64,000 nucleotides of DNA from CAIWHR01 sp035541655 (lineage in GTDB: Bacteria; Pseudomonadota; Gammaproteobacteria; Burkholderiales; Casimicrobiaceae), in assembly GCA_035541655.1 (NCBI GenBank), contig DATKMY010000096.1:76135-140134 (forward strand), given 5' to 3'. A program made the translations under genes and the position numbers. Shown here in pieces: positions 50,698 through 62,685 of this stretch; within the stretch, counting starts at the first letter, position 1; the number at the start of each line of letters is the position of its first letter. A model generated the notes under the pieces. That model made no database searches. It saw only the letters and a program-made list of their open reading frames with translations, and was not told where the DNA came from.

Positions 50698-52485
50698 ATG
50701 ACTTCGAAGAGGCTCCGTCTCGCGCTCAGTGGCGCGGGCATCTGCATAATCGTGCTTGCCCCCGGCGTGCCCGATGCCGGGAACGACGCGTTCGATCCTC
50801 TGCTCGATGGCGGCCCTCTGTGCGGCCTGCCGACTGGCGGTCCACCCGCCATCCTGCGCGGGCTCGTTCTCGCAGCGGCGGAAACGGCGCCGTTCCAGCC
50901 GGTGCCGGCTCAACCCGCGTTGAGCATGAAGCCGGTGCTCTACGACGACCTGGGCACGCTGCGACTCAAGGCGGGAACCTCAAACCGGAAGGCGCAAGAC
51001 TGGTTCGACCAGGGCGTGCGCCTGTCTTTCGCGTTCAACCACGCCGAAGCGCAGCGCGCCTTCCGCGAAGCGCAGAAGCTCGATCCGAACTGCGCGCTCT
51101 GCTTCTGGGGCGAGGCGCTGATCCTCGGGCCCAACATCAACGTTCCGATGATGCCGGAAGCGAATCCACCGGCGCTTGCGGCGCTCGCGAAAGCGGTCGA
51201 GCTCTCGAAGGCGGCGCCGCCGCGCGATCGTGCGCTGATCGAGGCGCTCGCCCAGCGCTATTCGGCTGATCCAAAGGCGGTGCGCGCGGACCTCGACGCC
51301 GCCTATGCGAAAGCGATGGCAGACGTCGCGCGGCGCTTCCCCAACGACGACACGGTGCAGGTGCTCTACGCCGAAGCGATGATGGACACGCAGCCGTGGG
51401 ATTACTGGGAGGCGGGCGGCGCGAAGGCCAAGGGCAACGGCCAGGCGATCGTCGACACGCTCGAGAAGGTGCTCGCCCGCAATCCGAGACACCCGGGGGC
51501 GATCCACTTCTACATTCACGCCGTCGAGGCGTCGGCGCACCCGGAAAAGGCGCTTCCGTACGCGCGCCACCTCGGGATGGAGATGCCGGGCGCGGGGCAC
51601 ATCGTCCACATGCCGGCGCACATCTACTATCGCGTGGGTCTGTATCGCGATTCGCTCGCGACGAACCAGCGGGCGATGGCGGTCGACGAGCGCTACTTCT
51701 CGACCTCGCCGTCCGATCCGCTGTACAAGTCGGCGTACTACACGCACAACATCCACTTCCTCATGGTCTCGGCGCAGATGGGCGGCGACGGAAAGACCGC
51801 GATCGCCGCCGCGCAAAAGCTCGACGCCGCGCTTCCGCTCGAGGCGGTCAGGCAGTTCGCCATCCTGCAACCGGTCAAGGCGGCGCCTTACACCACGCAC
51901 GCCCAGTTCTCAGATCCGGAGACGATTCTCAAGCTGCCGGCGCCGCCCGACGATCTCGTCCTCGTCGTGACGATGTATCGCTATGCGCGGGCGCTCGCAT
52001 TCGCGGCGAAGAAGGACGCACCGTCGGCGCAACAGGAGATCGACTTGCTCGTCAGAATGGAGAGCGAGGCCGACTTCAAGCCGTTCGCCGAATGGAGCAT
52101 ACCGGCAAAGGAGATCGTGCAGACCGCGCGCCTCGTCGCGATGGGGCGGCTCGCCGATTCGACGGGGAACCTCGAGGGCGCGGGCAAGGCGTACGACGAA
52201 GCCGTGTTCATCGAGGACACGCTCGCGTACATGGAGCCGCCGTACTGGTACTATCCGGTGCGCCAGTCGCTCGCCGCGGTGCGCCTGCGGCAAGGCAAGT
52301 ACGACGAAGCCGAGAAGATTTTTCGCGAATCGCTCTCACGCGTCCGCAACAACGCCTGGGCGCTAGCGGGCCTTTCCGAAACGTATCGGCGGAAAGGCGA
52401 TGCGGCTGCGCAAGAGAAGGCGCAGCAGGCGTTCGCGAAGGCGTGGCTCGGCGAGTCGTCGGGCCCCGCGATCGACCGGCTGTGA
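50698..52485 (+). CDS. Exported TPR-repeat protein
   Basis: 595 aa. The ATG at 50698 opens a hydrophobic export segment (RLALSGAGICIIVLAPGVPDAG); an ATG at 50686 is possible. TPR-like helices begin at AQDWFDQGVRLSFAFNHAEAQRAFREAQKLDPNCALCFWGEALIL and recur near the C-terminus (VRLRQGKYDEAEKIFRESLSRVRNNAWALAGLSETYRRKG). The middle has HFYIHAVEASAHPEKALPYARHL and HIVHMPAHIYYRVGLY, conserved in a family of uncharacterised periplasmic TPR proteins. Partners unknown. It runs into nfeD with 17 bp between. Confidence 0.85.
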   Translation: MTSKRLRLALSGAGICIIVLAPGVPDAGNDAFDPLLDGGPLCGLPTGGPPAILRGLVLAAAETAPFQPVPAQPALSMKPVLYDDLGTLRLKAGTSNRKAQDWFDQGVRLSFAFNHAEAQRAFREAQKLDPNCALCFWGEALILGPNINVPMMPEANPPALAALAKAVELSKAAPPRDRALIEALAQRYSADPKAVRADLDAAYAKAMADVARRFPNDDTVQVLYAEAMMDTQPWDYWEAGGAKAKGNGQAIVDTLEKVLARNPRHPGAIHFYIHAVEASAHPEKALPYARHLGMEMPGAGHIVHMPAHIYYRVGLYRDSLATNQRAMAVDERYFSTSPSDPLYKSAYYTHNIHFLMVSAQMGGDGKTAIAAAQKLDAALPLEAVRQFAILQPVKAAPYTTHAQFSDPETILKLPAPPDDLVLVVTMYRYARALAFAAKKDAPSAQQEIDLLVRMESEADFKPFAEWSIPAKEIVQTARLVAMGRLADSTGNLEGAGKAYDEAVFIEDTLAYMEPPYWYYPVRQSLAAVRLRQGKYDEAEKIFRESLSRVRNNAWALAGLSETYRRKGDAAAQEKAQQAFAKAWLGESSGPAIDRL

Positions 52486-52502
52486 TCGGCGGCGTGCCAT
52501 CG

Positions 52503-53915
52503 ATGTCGGGTGCCGCGAGCCTGCGGAAGCCGGGCACCGCGACACGCTTGTGCCTGACGGCGCTGGCCGTGTTCTGCCTTGCGCTTGCCGTCGCCGCTGC
52601 TCCACCGGCGGTGATCGTGATGCCGCTTAGCGGCGCGATCGGACCCTCCAGCGCGGACTTCGTCGAGCGCGGACTTGCCCGCGCCAGCAGCGAGCACGCG
52701 CAGCTCGTCATCCTGCAAATGGATACGCCGGGCGGCCTCGACCGCTCGATGCGCGACATAATCAAGGCAATCCTCGCCTCGCCGGTGCCGGTCGCGACCT
52801 TCGTCGCGCCCTCCGGCGCGCGCGCAGCGAGTGCCGGGACCTACATTCTGTACGCGAGCCATGTCGCGGCGATGGCGCCCGGGACCAATCTCGGCGCGGC
52901 GACACCCGTGCAGATCGGCATGCCGGGAATCGGCGCGCCGGAGGCGCCGCGCAAGTCGGATGAAGAGACAGCGAAGGCGAAGGACGTGAAGGGCAAAGCC
53001 TCCGAGGAGGCGGCTCCGCCTTCGGATCCGATGCAGCGCAAGCAAGTGCACGACGCCGCCGCGTACATCCGCGGGCTCGCGCAGCTACGCCACCGCAACG
53101 TCGAATGGGGCGAGCGCGCGGTGCGCGAGGCGTCGAGCCTGTCGGCGGACGAGGCGCTCGCGCAGAACGTGATCGACGTCGTCGCGCGCGATGTGCCGGA
53201 GCTTCTCGCCAAGCTCGACGGCAGGAAGCTCGTCACCGCCGACGGAGAGCACGCGCTGCAAACTGCCGGCGCGGTGACGACGACAATCGAGGCCGACTGG
53301 AAGAGCCGATTCCTCGCCGTGATCACCGATCCCGGCGTTGCGCTGATCCTGATGATGATCGGCATCTACGGGCTGTTCTTCGAATTCGCGAATCCCGGCT
53401 TCGTCCTGCCCGGCGTTGCGGGTGGAATCTGCCTCGTCATCGCGCTCTTCGCGCTGCACATGCTCCCGGTCAACTATGCCGGCCTCGCGCTGATCATCCT
53501 CGGGATCGCGTTCTTCGTCGCCGAGGCGTTCGTGCCGAGCTACGGCACGCTGAGCATCGGCGGCATCATCGCATTCGCGATCGGTGGGGTGCTGCTGATC
53601 GACTCCGATGTACCCGGCTTCGGCATCCCGCGCGCGCTGATCGCTGGACTTGCGATAGTGTCGGCGGTGTTCGTCGCGCTCGTTTCCGGACTCGCGTTCA
53701 AGGCGAGGCGACGGCCTGTCGTTTCCGGCGGCGAGGAGCTGATCGGGAGTCTCGGTGTCGTACAGGACGACTTCGAGCGCGAAGGCTGGGCGCGCGTTCA
53801 CAGCGAGCAATGGCGCGTGGTGAGCCCGGTTCCACTGAAAGCCGGGCAGCCGGTGCGGGTCGTCGAACGCGACGGTCTCGTGCTGACGGTCGCTCCGGTG
53901 GCGAAGGGAGACTAG
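52503..53915 (+). CDS. NfeD family membrane-bound serine protease
   Basis: 470 aa from the ATG at 52503 (a GTG at 52482 overlapping the previous stop is possible). Signal-like helix ~14-33. ClpP-class protease domain: VIVMPLSGAIGPSSADFVERGL, LQMDTPGGLDRSMRDIIKAIL, and SGARAASAGTYILYASH with the nucleophile Ser in ASAGT; the Lys is expected in PMQRKQVHDAAAYIRG. A charged insertion (~150-180) precedes that Lys. Four to five membrane helices (~285-395) and a C-terminal OB-fold NfeD domain follow. It probably cleaves the C-terminus of the slipin encoded next. Confidence 0.93.
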   Translation: MSGAASLRKPGTATRLCLTALAVFCLALAVAAAPPAVIVMPLSGAIGPSSADFVERGLARASSEHAQLVILQMDTPGGLDRSMRDIIKAILASPVPVATFVAPSGARAASAGTYILYASHVAAMAPGTNLGAATPVQIGMPGIGAPEAPRKSDEETAKAKDVKGKASEEAAPPSDPMQRKQVHDAAAYIRGLAQLRHRNVEWGERAVREASSLSADEALAQNVIDVVARDVPELLAKLDGRKLVTADGEHALQTAGAVTTTIEADWKSRFLAVITDPGVALILMMIGIYGLFFEFANPGFVLPGVAGGICLVIALFALHMLPVNYAGLALIILGIAFFVAEAFVPSYGTLSIGGIIAFAIGGVLLIDSDVPGFGIPRALIAGLAIVSAVFVALVSGLAFKARRRPVVSGGEELIGSLGVVQDDFEREGWARVHSEQWRVVSPVPLKAGQPVRVVERDGLVLTVAPVAKGD

Positions 53916-53917
53916 CG

Positions 53918-54676
53918 ATGGGGATCGGATTCGGACTGGTTGGCTTCGTCCTGCTGATCGCGATAGTGGTGATTTCCTCGTTCCGCGTATTGCGGGAGTA
54001 CGAGCGCGGCGTCGTGTTCATGCTCGGGAGGTTCTGGAAGGTCAAGGGTCCGGGACTCGTGCTCGTGATCGCTGGCATCCAGCAGATGGTTCGCGTCGAC
54101 CTGCGGACGATCGTGATGGACGTGCCGCCGCAGGACGTCATCACGCACGACAACGTCTCCGTCAAGGTGAACGCCGTCGTCTACTTCCGCGTCGTCGACC
54201 CGGAGAAGTCGGTGATCCAGGTCGCGAATTTTCTGCAAGCGACGAGTCAGCTTGCGCAGACGACGCTGCGCGCCATCCTCGGCAAGCACGGGCTCGACGA
54301 GCTTCTCTCCGAGCGTGAGCGGCTCAACACCGATATCCAGCGCGTTCTCGACGCCCAGACCGACGCGTGGGGCGTCAAGGTCTCGACCGTCGAGATCAAG
54401 CAAGTCGATCTGAACGAATCGATGATCCGCGCGATCGCACGGCAGGCCGAAGCCGAGCGCGAGCGCCGCGCGAAGATCATTCACGCCGAAGGCGAGCTGC
54501 AGGCGTCGGAAAAGCTGCTGCAGGCAGCGCAGATGCTCGCGCGGCAGCCGCAAGCGATGCAGCTCCGCTATCTGCAGACGCTCGGCAACATCGCCGGCGA
54601 GCGCAGCTCGACGATCGTCTTTCCCGTGCCCATGGACCTCGTCGCGGCGATGGGCGGCGCCAAGCCGTCGACCTAG
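53918..54676 (+). CDS. Slipin (stomatin/prohibitin, SPFH family)
   Basis: 252 aa. One N-terminal membrane helix (GLVGFVLLIAIVVISSF), then SPFH domain: LREYERGVVFMLGRFWKVKGPGLVLVI, DVPPQDVITHDNVSVKVNAVVYFRVVDP, TLRAILGKHGLDELLSERERLN and a helical tail (ARQAEAERERRAKIIHAEGELQASEKLLQAAQML). The hydrophobic C-terminus is the site NfeD-type proteases cut in Pyrococcus. Two bp after nfeD, so the pair is an operon. Likely a membrane-microdomain scaffold. Confidence 0.95.
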   Translation: MGIGFGLVGFVLLIAIVVISSFRVLREYERGVVFMLGRFWKVKGPGLVLVIAGIQQMVRVDLRTIVMDVPPQDVITHDNVSVKVNAVVYFRVVDPEKSVIQVANFLQATSQLAQTTLRAILGKHGLDELLSERERLNTDIQRVLDAQTDAWGVKVSTVEIKQVDLNESMIRAIARQAEAERERRAKIIHAEGELQASEKLLQAAQMLARQPQAMQLRYLQTLGNIAGERSSTIVFPVPMDLVAAMGGAKPST

Positions 54677-54725
54677 CGTCTCGCGCAGCCCAGCCGCGCG
54701 CGGCGCTTAGCGCGCGCCGACCGTG

Positions 54726-54998
54726 CTATTGCGAGCTCGTGCCCGCCGGATGCGCGCCGTCGAACCGGCGCAGCAACAGCGCGAGCGCGCGCGCCTTCTC
54801 ATCGAGGTGCTGCGCTCTGGCGTGCACCAGGTTCTCGCGGATGTAGCGCTTGATCGCGAGACGGCCCGCCGCCGTATTGATGAGCTCGCAGCCGATCTCC
54901 GCGGCGACGATCTCGGGAACGTGCTCGTGTTCGGCGATGGCCGCAACCTCTGCGTCGGAGAGATTGCTGAGGTCGATGCAATCCTTCAGGGTCAACAT
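54726..54998 (-). CDS. Small conserved hypothetical protein
   Basis: 90 aa. The N-terminus MLTLKDCIDLSNLSDAEVAAIAEHEHVPEIVAAEIGCELINT resembles small uncharacterised proteins I associate with betaproteobacteria (LKDCxDLxxLxxxEVxAIAEHEH). The middle is basic and helical. No export or metal site is visible. It lies alone on the minus strand with its 3' end facing the slipin gene. I do not know its function. Confidence 0.8.
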   Translation of the reverse strand: MLTLKDCIDLSNLSDAEVAAIAEHEHVPEIVAAEIGCELINTAAGRLAIKRYIRENLVHARAQHLDEKARALALLLRRFDGAHPAGTSSQ

Positions 54999-55235
54999 CT
55001 GGGGCTCCTCGTTTCGGCAACTGCTGATCCCTCGATGTTTTTGCTTGGCGCTTCTCGTGAGCGCTCGTCCCTTCGATCATTATCCGCCTTCATGCCACCT
55101 GCATACAACGAATTTGCATGAATTTCGATATGCGCGCGAGCAACGCGCACGTGTTGCAGTGCGAGAAGTGTCGCGCCTGGACGTCCCGCTCCGTGACGAA
55201 CTTCACGCGTTCGTCACATTGCGAACCAAACTCGA

Positions 55236-55811
55236 TCAGAACCGGAATCCGCGAACCGCGAGCCAGGCGACGAGCACCGCCAAGAGAGCGAGCGCGACAT
55301 AGCGCATCGTCGGATTGCCGGCAGGCCTCACGGAAGCTGCCGGCTCCGCCGCCGCAGGTTCCGGAATCGCGGGTGCGACGCGTTCGGCGAAGCGCGCGAA
55401 GAACTCGTCGGCCATCTTCGCCGCCGCACCGTCGATCAGCCGCGAACCGAGCTGCGCTATCTTGCCGCCGACCTGCGCCTTTGCGGTGTAGGTGAGCGCT
55501 GTCGCATCCGTGCCGGAGGGCGCCAGCGAAACCCGCGCTTCGCCGTTCGCGAAACCCGCGGCGCCTCCCTGGCCCTCGAACTTCATCGTGTAGGACGTCG
55601 GCGGAGCGAGGTCGGCGAGGCCGATCTTGCCGTTGAACCGCGCGGCGACCGGTCCGACCTTCGCCGCGATGACGACCTGCCATTCGGTGTCGGTCTTCCG
55701 ATCGAGTGACTCGCAGCCGGGAATCGCGTCCTTCAGCACAGCCGGATCGTTGAGCGCTGCCCAGACCTCGTCCGGCGGCGCGTTCACGACGCGCGTGCTC
55801 GTCATCTCCAT
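55236..55811 (-). CDS. coxG: CoxG family SRPBCC protein with C-terminal membrane anchor
   Basis: 191 aa. The ATG ending at 55811 has GGGAG 6 nt upstream; an internal ATG at 55805 overlaps the previous stop. The SRPBCC/CoxG domain (1-~145) shows VVNAPPDEVWAALNDPAVLKDAIPGCESL, YTMKFEGQGGAAGFANGEARVSL and KIAQLGSRLIDGAAAKMADEFFARF. A Pro/Ala linker and a C-terminal helix (YVALALLAVLVAWLAVRGF) tether it to the membrane. CoxG in Oligotropha anchors CO dehydrogenase to the membrane; quinone delivery is proposed for mycobacterial CoxG. Follows the VWA gene, with overlap. Confidence 0.93.
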   Translation of the reverse strand: MEMTSTRVVNAPPDEVWAALNDPAVLKDAIPGCESLDRKTDTEWQVVIAAKVGPVAARFNGKIGLADLAPPTSYTMKFEGQGGAAGFANGEARVSLAPSGTDATALTYTAKAQVGGKIAQLGSRLIDGAAAKMADEFFARFAERVAPAIPEPAAAEPAASVRPAGNPTMRYVALALLAVLVAWLAVRGFRF

Positions 55812-57061
55812 TCGCGGCTCCCGGTCGCTGACCCGAGCCGCAATCCTACCGCACGGCGCGCTCGCGGCAGCGACAGCGCCGCGGCGAGCTCGGTGAGCGA
55901 CTGCAGGTTGTGGATCGGCAGGAATTCGTCGACATACGGCAGCATCGCCCGGATTCCTGCGGGCCGCGCCTCGAATCCCGCATAGCGCAGCAGCGGGTTG
56001 AGCCAGATCAGCCGCGCGCAGGATTTGGCGAGCCGCTCCATCTCGAAGCCGAGTCCCGCAGCGGCATCGGCGTCGAGGCCGTCGCTGATCAACAGCACGA
56101 CGGCGTTCTGGCCGAGGAGGCGCCGCGACCAGCGGCGGTTGAACGTCGCGAGCGACGCGCCGATCCGAGTGCCGCCCGACCAGTCGGCGACCGCTTCCGT
56201 CACTTTCGCGAGCGCGACGTCGACGTCGCGGTGCTTGAGGTGGCGGGTAATGTTCGTGAGCTGCGTGCCGAAAGTGAGCACATGCACCCGATGCCGGTCG
56301 TTCGCGATCGCGTGGAGGAAGTGCAGCAGCATCCGCGCGTAGCGATCCATCGAGCCCGAAACGTCGCACAACACGACGAGCGGCGGCGGGAGCCGCCGTC
56401 GCGTCCGGCGCGCGAGCGGCGCAGCTGCGCCTGCGGCGCCCATCATCCGCCGCATCGTCACGCGGAGATCGACGGCGTGGCCGCGCTGCGCCGGGACGGT
56501 GCGGCGGACGACGATCTCCGGGAGCGGCAGCCGCAGGCGCGAGAGCATCGCCTTCACCTCGGCGAGCTCGGCGGCCGTCATCGTCGCGAAGTCGCGCTTC
56601 TGCAGCAATTCGCGCGACGAGAAGCTGAGTGCGGCATCGAGGTCGACTTCGCGCTCGTCGGAATCCTGTTTCGGCTTGCCGAGCTGGAGCAGCGCTTCGG
56701 CGAGCCGCGCCGGGAGTTCCGCCTCGGGCTTGCGCTCGCCGGTGCGTCCATGGACCTTGGGCAGCAGCGCCGCGAGCATTTTCTCGAGGAGCTTCGGGTC
56801 TCGCCAGAAGAGATCGAACGCCTGGTCGAACAATACGAGGTGCTCGTGGCGAGAGACGAGCACCGAGGCGAGTGCCTCGCGGAAATCGCTGCGACTGTCG
56901 AGACCGACCGCTTCGACGGCCGAGAGCGCGTCGAGCACCTTCGCCGGACCGACCGGCAGCCCGGCGTTGCGCAGCAGCCGCACGAAGTGGAGGACGTTCT
57001 CCGCGAGTCGGCCCCGAGGCAGCGGCGTCACCGTCCCCGAGCGACCGAGCGCAGTCGTCAC
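55802..57061 (-). CDS. coxE: VWA domain protein of the cox cluster (CoxE, COG3552)
   Basis: 419 aa from a GTG overlapping the MoxR stop (GTGA). N-terminal helical part (LAENVLHFVRLLRNAGLPVGPAKVLDALSAVEAVG) is typical of CoxE. The VWA domain at ~210-400 has an intact metal motif CDVSGSMDRYARMLL, then VLLISDGLD. CoxD/CoxE type AAA-VWA pairs mature the Mo-Cu/Mo active site of CO dehydrogenase. Operon order here is S-L-M-D-E-G on the minus strand. Confidence 0.92.
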   Translation of the reverse strand: MTTALGRSGTVTPLPRGRLAENVLHFVRLLRNAGLPVGPAKVLDALSAVEAVGLDSRSDFREALASVLVSRHEHLVLFDQAFDLFWRDPKLLEKMLAALLPKVHGRTGERKPEAELPARLAEALLQLGKPKQDSDEREVDLDAALSFSSRELLQKRDFATMTAAELAEVKAMLSRLRLPLPEIVVRRTVPAQRGHAVDLRVTMRRMMGAAGAAAPLARRTRRRLPPPLVVLCDVSGSMDRYARMLLHFLHAIANDRHRVHVLTFGTQLTNITRHLKHRDVDVALAKVTEAVADWSGGTRIGASLATFNRRWSRRLLGQNAVVLLISDGLDADAAAGLGFEMERLAKSCARLIWLNPLLRYAGFEARPAGIRAMLPYVDEFLPIHNLQSLTELAAALSLPRARRAVGLRLGSATGSREWR

Positions 57062-57975
57062 AACGCGGCGCTCACGGCCTTGACCTCGGCGACGAGCTTC
57101 GCGGCCGCTTCGGGCCCGAGCACGCCCAGGTCGTCCTGATACTTGAGCAGGACGCCCAGCGTGTCCGCGACCGTCTGCGGGTCGAGCGCAACGCGGTCGA
57201 GCGCGATGAGCGCCTCCGCCCAGTCGAGCGATTCGGCAATCCCAGGCGCCTTGAACAGGTCCATCGCGCGGAGCCGCTGCGTGAAGCCGACGATCTCGCG
57301 CGCGAGCGACTCGGGCGCCTGCGGGCACTTGCGGCGGATGATCGCGAGCTCGCGCTGCGCATCCGGATAGTCGACCCAGTGGTAGAGGCAACGCCGCTTG
57401 ATCGCGTCGTGAATCTCGCGCGTGCGATTGGAGGTGATCACGACGATCGGCGGCGAAGCCGCGCGGATCGCACCGAGTTCGGGGATCGTGACTTGGTAAT
57501 CCGAAAGGACTTCGAGCAGATACGCTTCGAACGGCTCGTCGGCGCGGTCGAGCTCGTCGATCAGCAACACCGGCGGGACACCGTCGTCGGGCGCGAGCGC
57601 ATGCAGCAGCGGCCGCTTCAACAGGAAGCGCGTCGTGAATATGTCGTGCGCGAGATCGCCGCGCACGACGCCGCCAGCGGCTTCCGCGAGGCGGATCTCG
57701 ATCATCTGCCGCGGATAGTTCCACTCGTAGACGGCGGCCGCGGCGTCGAGCCCTTCGTAACACTGGAGGCGGACGAGATGGCGTCCGAGCGCCGCCGCGA
57801 GCACCTTCGCGATCTCGGTCTTGCCGACGCCGGCTTCCCCCTCGAGGAAGAGCGGCCTCTTGAGCTTGAGCGCGAGGAAGACGGCCGTGGCGAGCCTGCG
57901 CTCGGCGACATAATTCTGCGCGCCCAGCAGATCCAGGGTCGCGTCGACGGTTGCGGGGGGCGGCGGAAGCGTCAT
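57058..57975 (-). CDS. coxD: MoxR-type AAA+ ATPase (CoxD-like)
   Basis: 305 aa. Walker A GEAGVGKTEIAKVLA (~residue 41), Walker B PVLLIDELDRADEPFEAYLLEVLSD, sensor 1 PIVVITSNRTREIHDA and sensor 2 region FTQRLRAMDL. Forms a chaperone pair with the downstream VWA protein. It follows coxM after a 125 bp gap, so a separate promoter is possible. A general MoxR outside the cox branch cannot be excluded, but the neighbours settle the role well. Confidence 0.92.
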   Translation of the reverse strand: MTLPPPPATVDATLDLLGAQNYVAERRLATAVFLALKLKRPLFLEGEAGVGKTEIAKVLAAALGRHLVRLQCYEGLDAAAAVYEWNYPRQMIEIRLAEAAGGVVRGDLAHDIFTTRFLLKRPLLHALAPDDGVPPVLLIDELDRADEPFEAYLLEVLSDYQVTIPELGAIRAASPPIVVITSNRTREIHDAIKRRCLYHWVDYPDAQRELAIIRRKCPQAPESLAREIVGFTQRLRAMDLFKAPGIAESLDWAEALIALDRVALDPQTVADTLGVLLKYQDDLGVLGPEAAAKLVAEVKAVSAAL

Positions 57976-58100
57976 TGGATCGGCGGGGTGGAATTCACTT
58001 ATCTAGGGCCACCTGTGGCGCGAACCTCCGGGCTTCACCAGACCCGGGCGCCCTTCGGCCCATGCCACCCACGATCCGGCGTGACTGCGGTCCGCTCGCC

Positions 58101-58901
58101 TCAACCGGCCGCTGCTGCAGCGACGGCGCGTGCGGCCATCACGGAGATGAGGTGCGCACGATACGTCGGCGAGCCGTGCAGATCGTTGTTGAGTCCGGAC
58201 GCGTCGATCTTAACGCCCTTGGCGGCGTCGGCGGTGAACGACTTCGCCAGGGCCGCTTCGAGCGCCGCCGCGCGAAACACCGAAGGCGCCGCGCCGGTGA
58301 CGGCCACACGCACGCTGCCATCCGCGCCTTGCGCGACGAAGACGCCGACCAGCGCGAAGCGCGACGCGGGGTTCGGAAACTTCGCGTATGCGGCCTTCTT
58401 CGGGATCGGGAATGAGACGCCGGTGACGATCTCGTCGGCGGCAAGCGCGGTCTCGTACATGCCCTTGAAGAAATCGCCCGCGGCGATGCGGCGCTTGTTG
58501 GTGACGACCGTGGCGTTGAGCGCGACGAGCGCTGCCGGCCAATCTGCGGCGGGGTCGCTGTTGGCGATCGAGCCGCCGAGCGTACCCATGTTGCGCACCT
58601 GCCGGTCGCCGATCCCTTCGGCGAGCGCGGCGAGCGCGGGAATCGCCCGCTTCACGTCCTCGCTCGACGCGACGTCGGCGTGCCGCGCCATTGCGCCGAT
58701 CACGATCGCATTGCCATCCTTGCGGATCCCGGCGAGCTCGGGAATGCCCGCGAGGTCGACGATCGTTCCGGGCTGCGCGAGGCGCAGCTTCATCGCCGCG
58801 ACGAGGCTCTGTCCGCCGGCGAGCGGCTTGCCGCCCGTCCTGGCGAGCGCCGCAGCGGCATCGGCGAGAGATTTCGGCTTCTGGTATTCGACTGCGTACA
58901 T
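58101..58901 (-). CDS. coxM: Xanthine dehydrogenase-family FAD subunit (CoxM-like)
   Basis: 266 aa. The ATG ending at 58901 gives MYAVEYQKPKSLADAAAAL. FAD motifs KPLAGGQSLVAAMKLR (~32-47) and RNMGTLGGSIANSDPAADWPAAL (~100) are intact, followed by the CoxM C-terminal domain. It passes electrons from the 2Fe-2S subunit to an acceptor. Ten bp after coxL. Confidence 0.94.
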   Translation of the reverse strand: MYAVEYQKPKSLADAAAALARTGGKPLAGGQSLVAAMKLRLAQPGTIVDLAGIPELAGIRKDGNAIVIGAMARHADVASSEDVKRAIPALAALAEGIGDRQVRNMGTLGGSIANSDPAADWPAALVALNATVVTNKRRIAAGDFFKGMYETALAADEIVTGVSFPIPKKAAYAKFPNPASRFALVGVFVAQGADGSVRVAVTGAAPSVFRAAALEAALAKSFTADAAKGVKIDASGLNNDLHGSPTYRAHLISVMAARAVAAAAAG

Positions 58902-58911
58902 GATCGTCTCC

Positions 58912-61284
<2,373 letters not shown>

Positions 61285-61296
61285 CGCCGGGTCCTC

Positions 61297-61770
61297 CTAT
61301 TTCGCCATCGCCGCGGCGCCCTGCGCCACCGCTTTGACGATGTTGTGGTAACCGGTGCAGCGGCAGAGATTGCCTTCGAGACCTTCGCGGATCGCATGCT
61401 CGTCGGCGCTCGGATGGCGGGTGACCAGATCGATTGCGCTCATCACCATGCCCGGCGTACAGAAGCCGCACTGCAGCCCGTGGCACTCCTTGAACGCCGC
61501 CTGCATCGGATGCATCGTTCCGTCCGCGGCGGCGAGGCCTTCGATGGTGACGACGTCGCCGCCCTGCGCCTGGATCGCGAGCAAATTGCACGACTTGATC
61601 GCGCGTCCGCCGAGATGCACGGTGCATGCGCCGCACTGCGCGGTGTCGCATCCGATGTGCGTGCCGGTGAGTCCGAGATTCACGCGCAGGAAGTCGGCGA
61701 GCAGCAGGCGCGGATCGATTTCCGCGCCGACGGCTCGCCCGTTGACGGTCAATGAAAGGGAGACGGACAC
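61297..61770 (-). CDS. coxS: 2Fe-2S subunit of molybdenum hydroxylase (CoxS-like)
   Basis: 157 aa, with two [2Fe-2S] sites. The ferredoxin-like site is GCDTAQCGACTVHLGG...SCNLLA (~40-62). The helical site is CGFCTPGMVMSAIDL and CRCTGYHNIV (~100-140). First gene of the cox-type operon; followed 12 bp later by coxL. Carries electrons from the Mo centre to FAD. Confidence 0.95.
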   Translation of the reverse strand: MSVSLSLTVNGRAVGAEIDPRLLLADFLRVNLGLTGTHIGCDTAQCGACTVHLGGRAIKSCNLLAIQAQGGDVVTIEGLAAADGTMHPMQAAFKECHGLQCGFCTPGMVMSAIDLVTRHPSADEHAIREGLEGNLCRCTGYHNIVKAVAQGAAAMAK

Positions 61771-61890
61771 GGCATTCCTCCTTCAGTTGGCGGGCCGGTC
61801 GCGGATGTCGTTCTCGCGGCCACGGGGGAACGCGAAGAATACTTCCAAGCGCGTTCGCGGGCAACGGAATACGGGCGCCCGCGCGTTGCC

Positions 61891-62685
61891 TCAGCCAGGC
61901 GCCACCCGTTGCGACCGGGCGGCCGCGTCCGCCAGGAGCGATGCGCTTGCGATATCCCAGCAAAGCGCGAACGCCGCGAGCGTCCAGACGATGACGGGGC
62001 CGGTCGGGAGATCGAGCATCGTCGACAGCACGAGGCCCGCCGCGTAGCCCGCGAGTCCGATCGCCCACGCGGCGGCCAGTCGATGGCGAATCATCCGGCG
62101 CGTGCCGAGCGGCGGCACGATCAGCGTCGCGAAGACGAGGTAGAGTCCAACGAGCTGCACCGAGACGGTGACCGTGAGCGCGAACAGCACGTAGAAGCCG
62201 GTTCTTCCCAGGCGCTCCCGCGCGGTGAACCAGAGCGCGAGCACGACTGCGTACGCTGCGGCGGCCCAGCCGAGGCGCGCCGGCTGCACCCAGAGGATCT
62301 GGCCGACGAGAAGATCGCGGAGATGCTCGCTGCCGTGGACGTTGCTCGCGAGCAGAAGAATGCTTCCCGTTGCAGCGAGCACGAACACGACCCCGATCGT
62401 CGCCTCCTGGACCTCCGGCCAGTTCCGCTCCGTCCAGGTCAGAAGCAGCGCACCCGCAAGCGCTGCCGCAAGGGCGGCGACCTGGACGGCGACGCCTTCC
62501 GGCTCGAAGCCGACGCGATCGGCGAGCAGCACGCCGCAGCCGGCGATCTGCGCAATCGCGAGATCGATGAAGACGATCCCGCGCGCGAGCACCTGCGTGC
62601 CGAGCGGCACGTGGGTCGCGGTCACGAGCAGCCCGGCCGCGAGCGCCGGGAGGAGGATCGAGACGTCCACGGCGGAAGCGTTCAT
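61891..62685 (-). CDS. Zinc/manganese ABC transporter permease (ZnuB family)
   Basis: 264 aa, hydrophobic throughout (LLPALAAGLLVTATHVPLGTQVLARGIVFIDLAIAQIAGCGVLLAD, LYLVFATLIVPPLGTRRM, LVLSTMLDLPTGPVIVWTLAAFAL). It resembles the ABC-3 family of ZnuB/TroC permeases. Its start overlaps the receptor stop (ATGA). No ATPase gene is in the window, so it may be encoded elsewhere or shared. Zn versus Mn cannot be read. Confidence 0.9.
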   Translation of the reverse strand: MNASAVDVSILLPALAAGLLVTATHVPLGTQVLARGIVFIDLAIAQIAGCGVLLADRVGFEPEGVAVQVAALAAALAGALLLTWTERNWPEVQEATIGVVFVLAATGSILLLASNVHGSEHLRDLLVGQILWVQPARLGWAAAAYAVVLALWFTARERLGRTGFYVLFALTVTVSVQLVGLYLVFATLIVPPLGTRRMIRHRLAAAWAIGLAGYAAGLVLSTMLDLPTGPVIVWTLAAFALCWDIASASLLADAAARSQRVAPG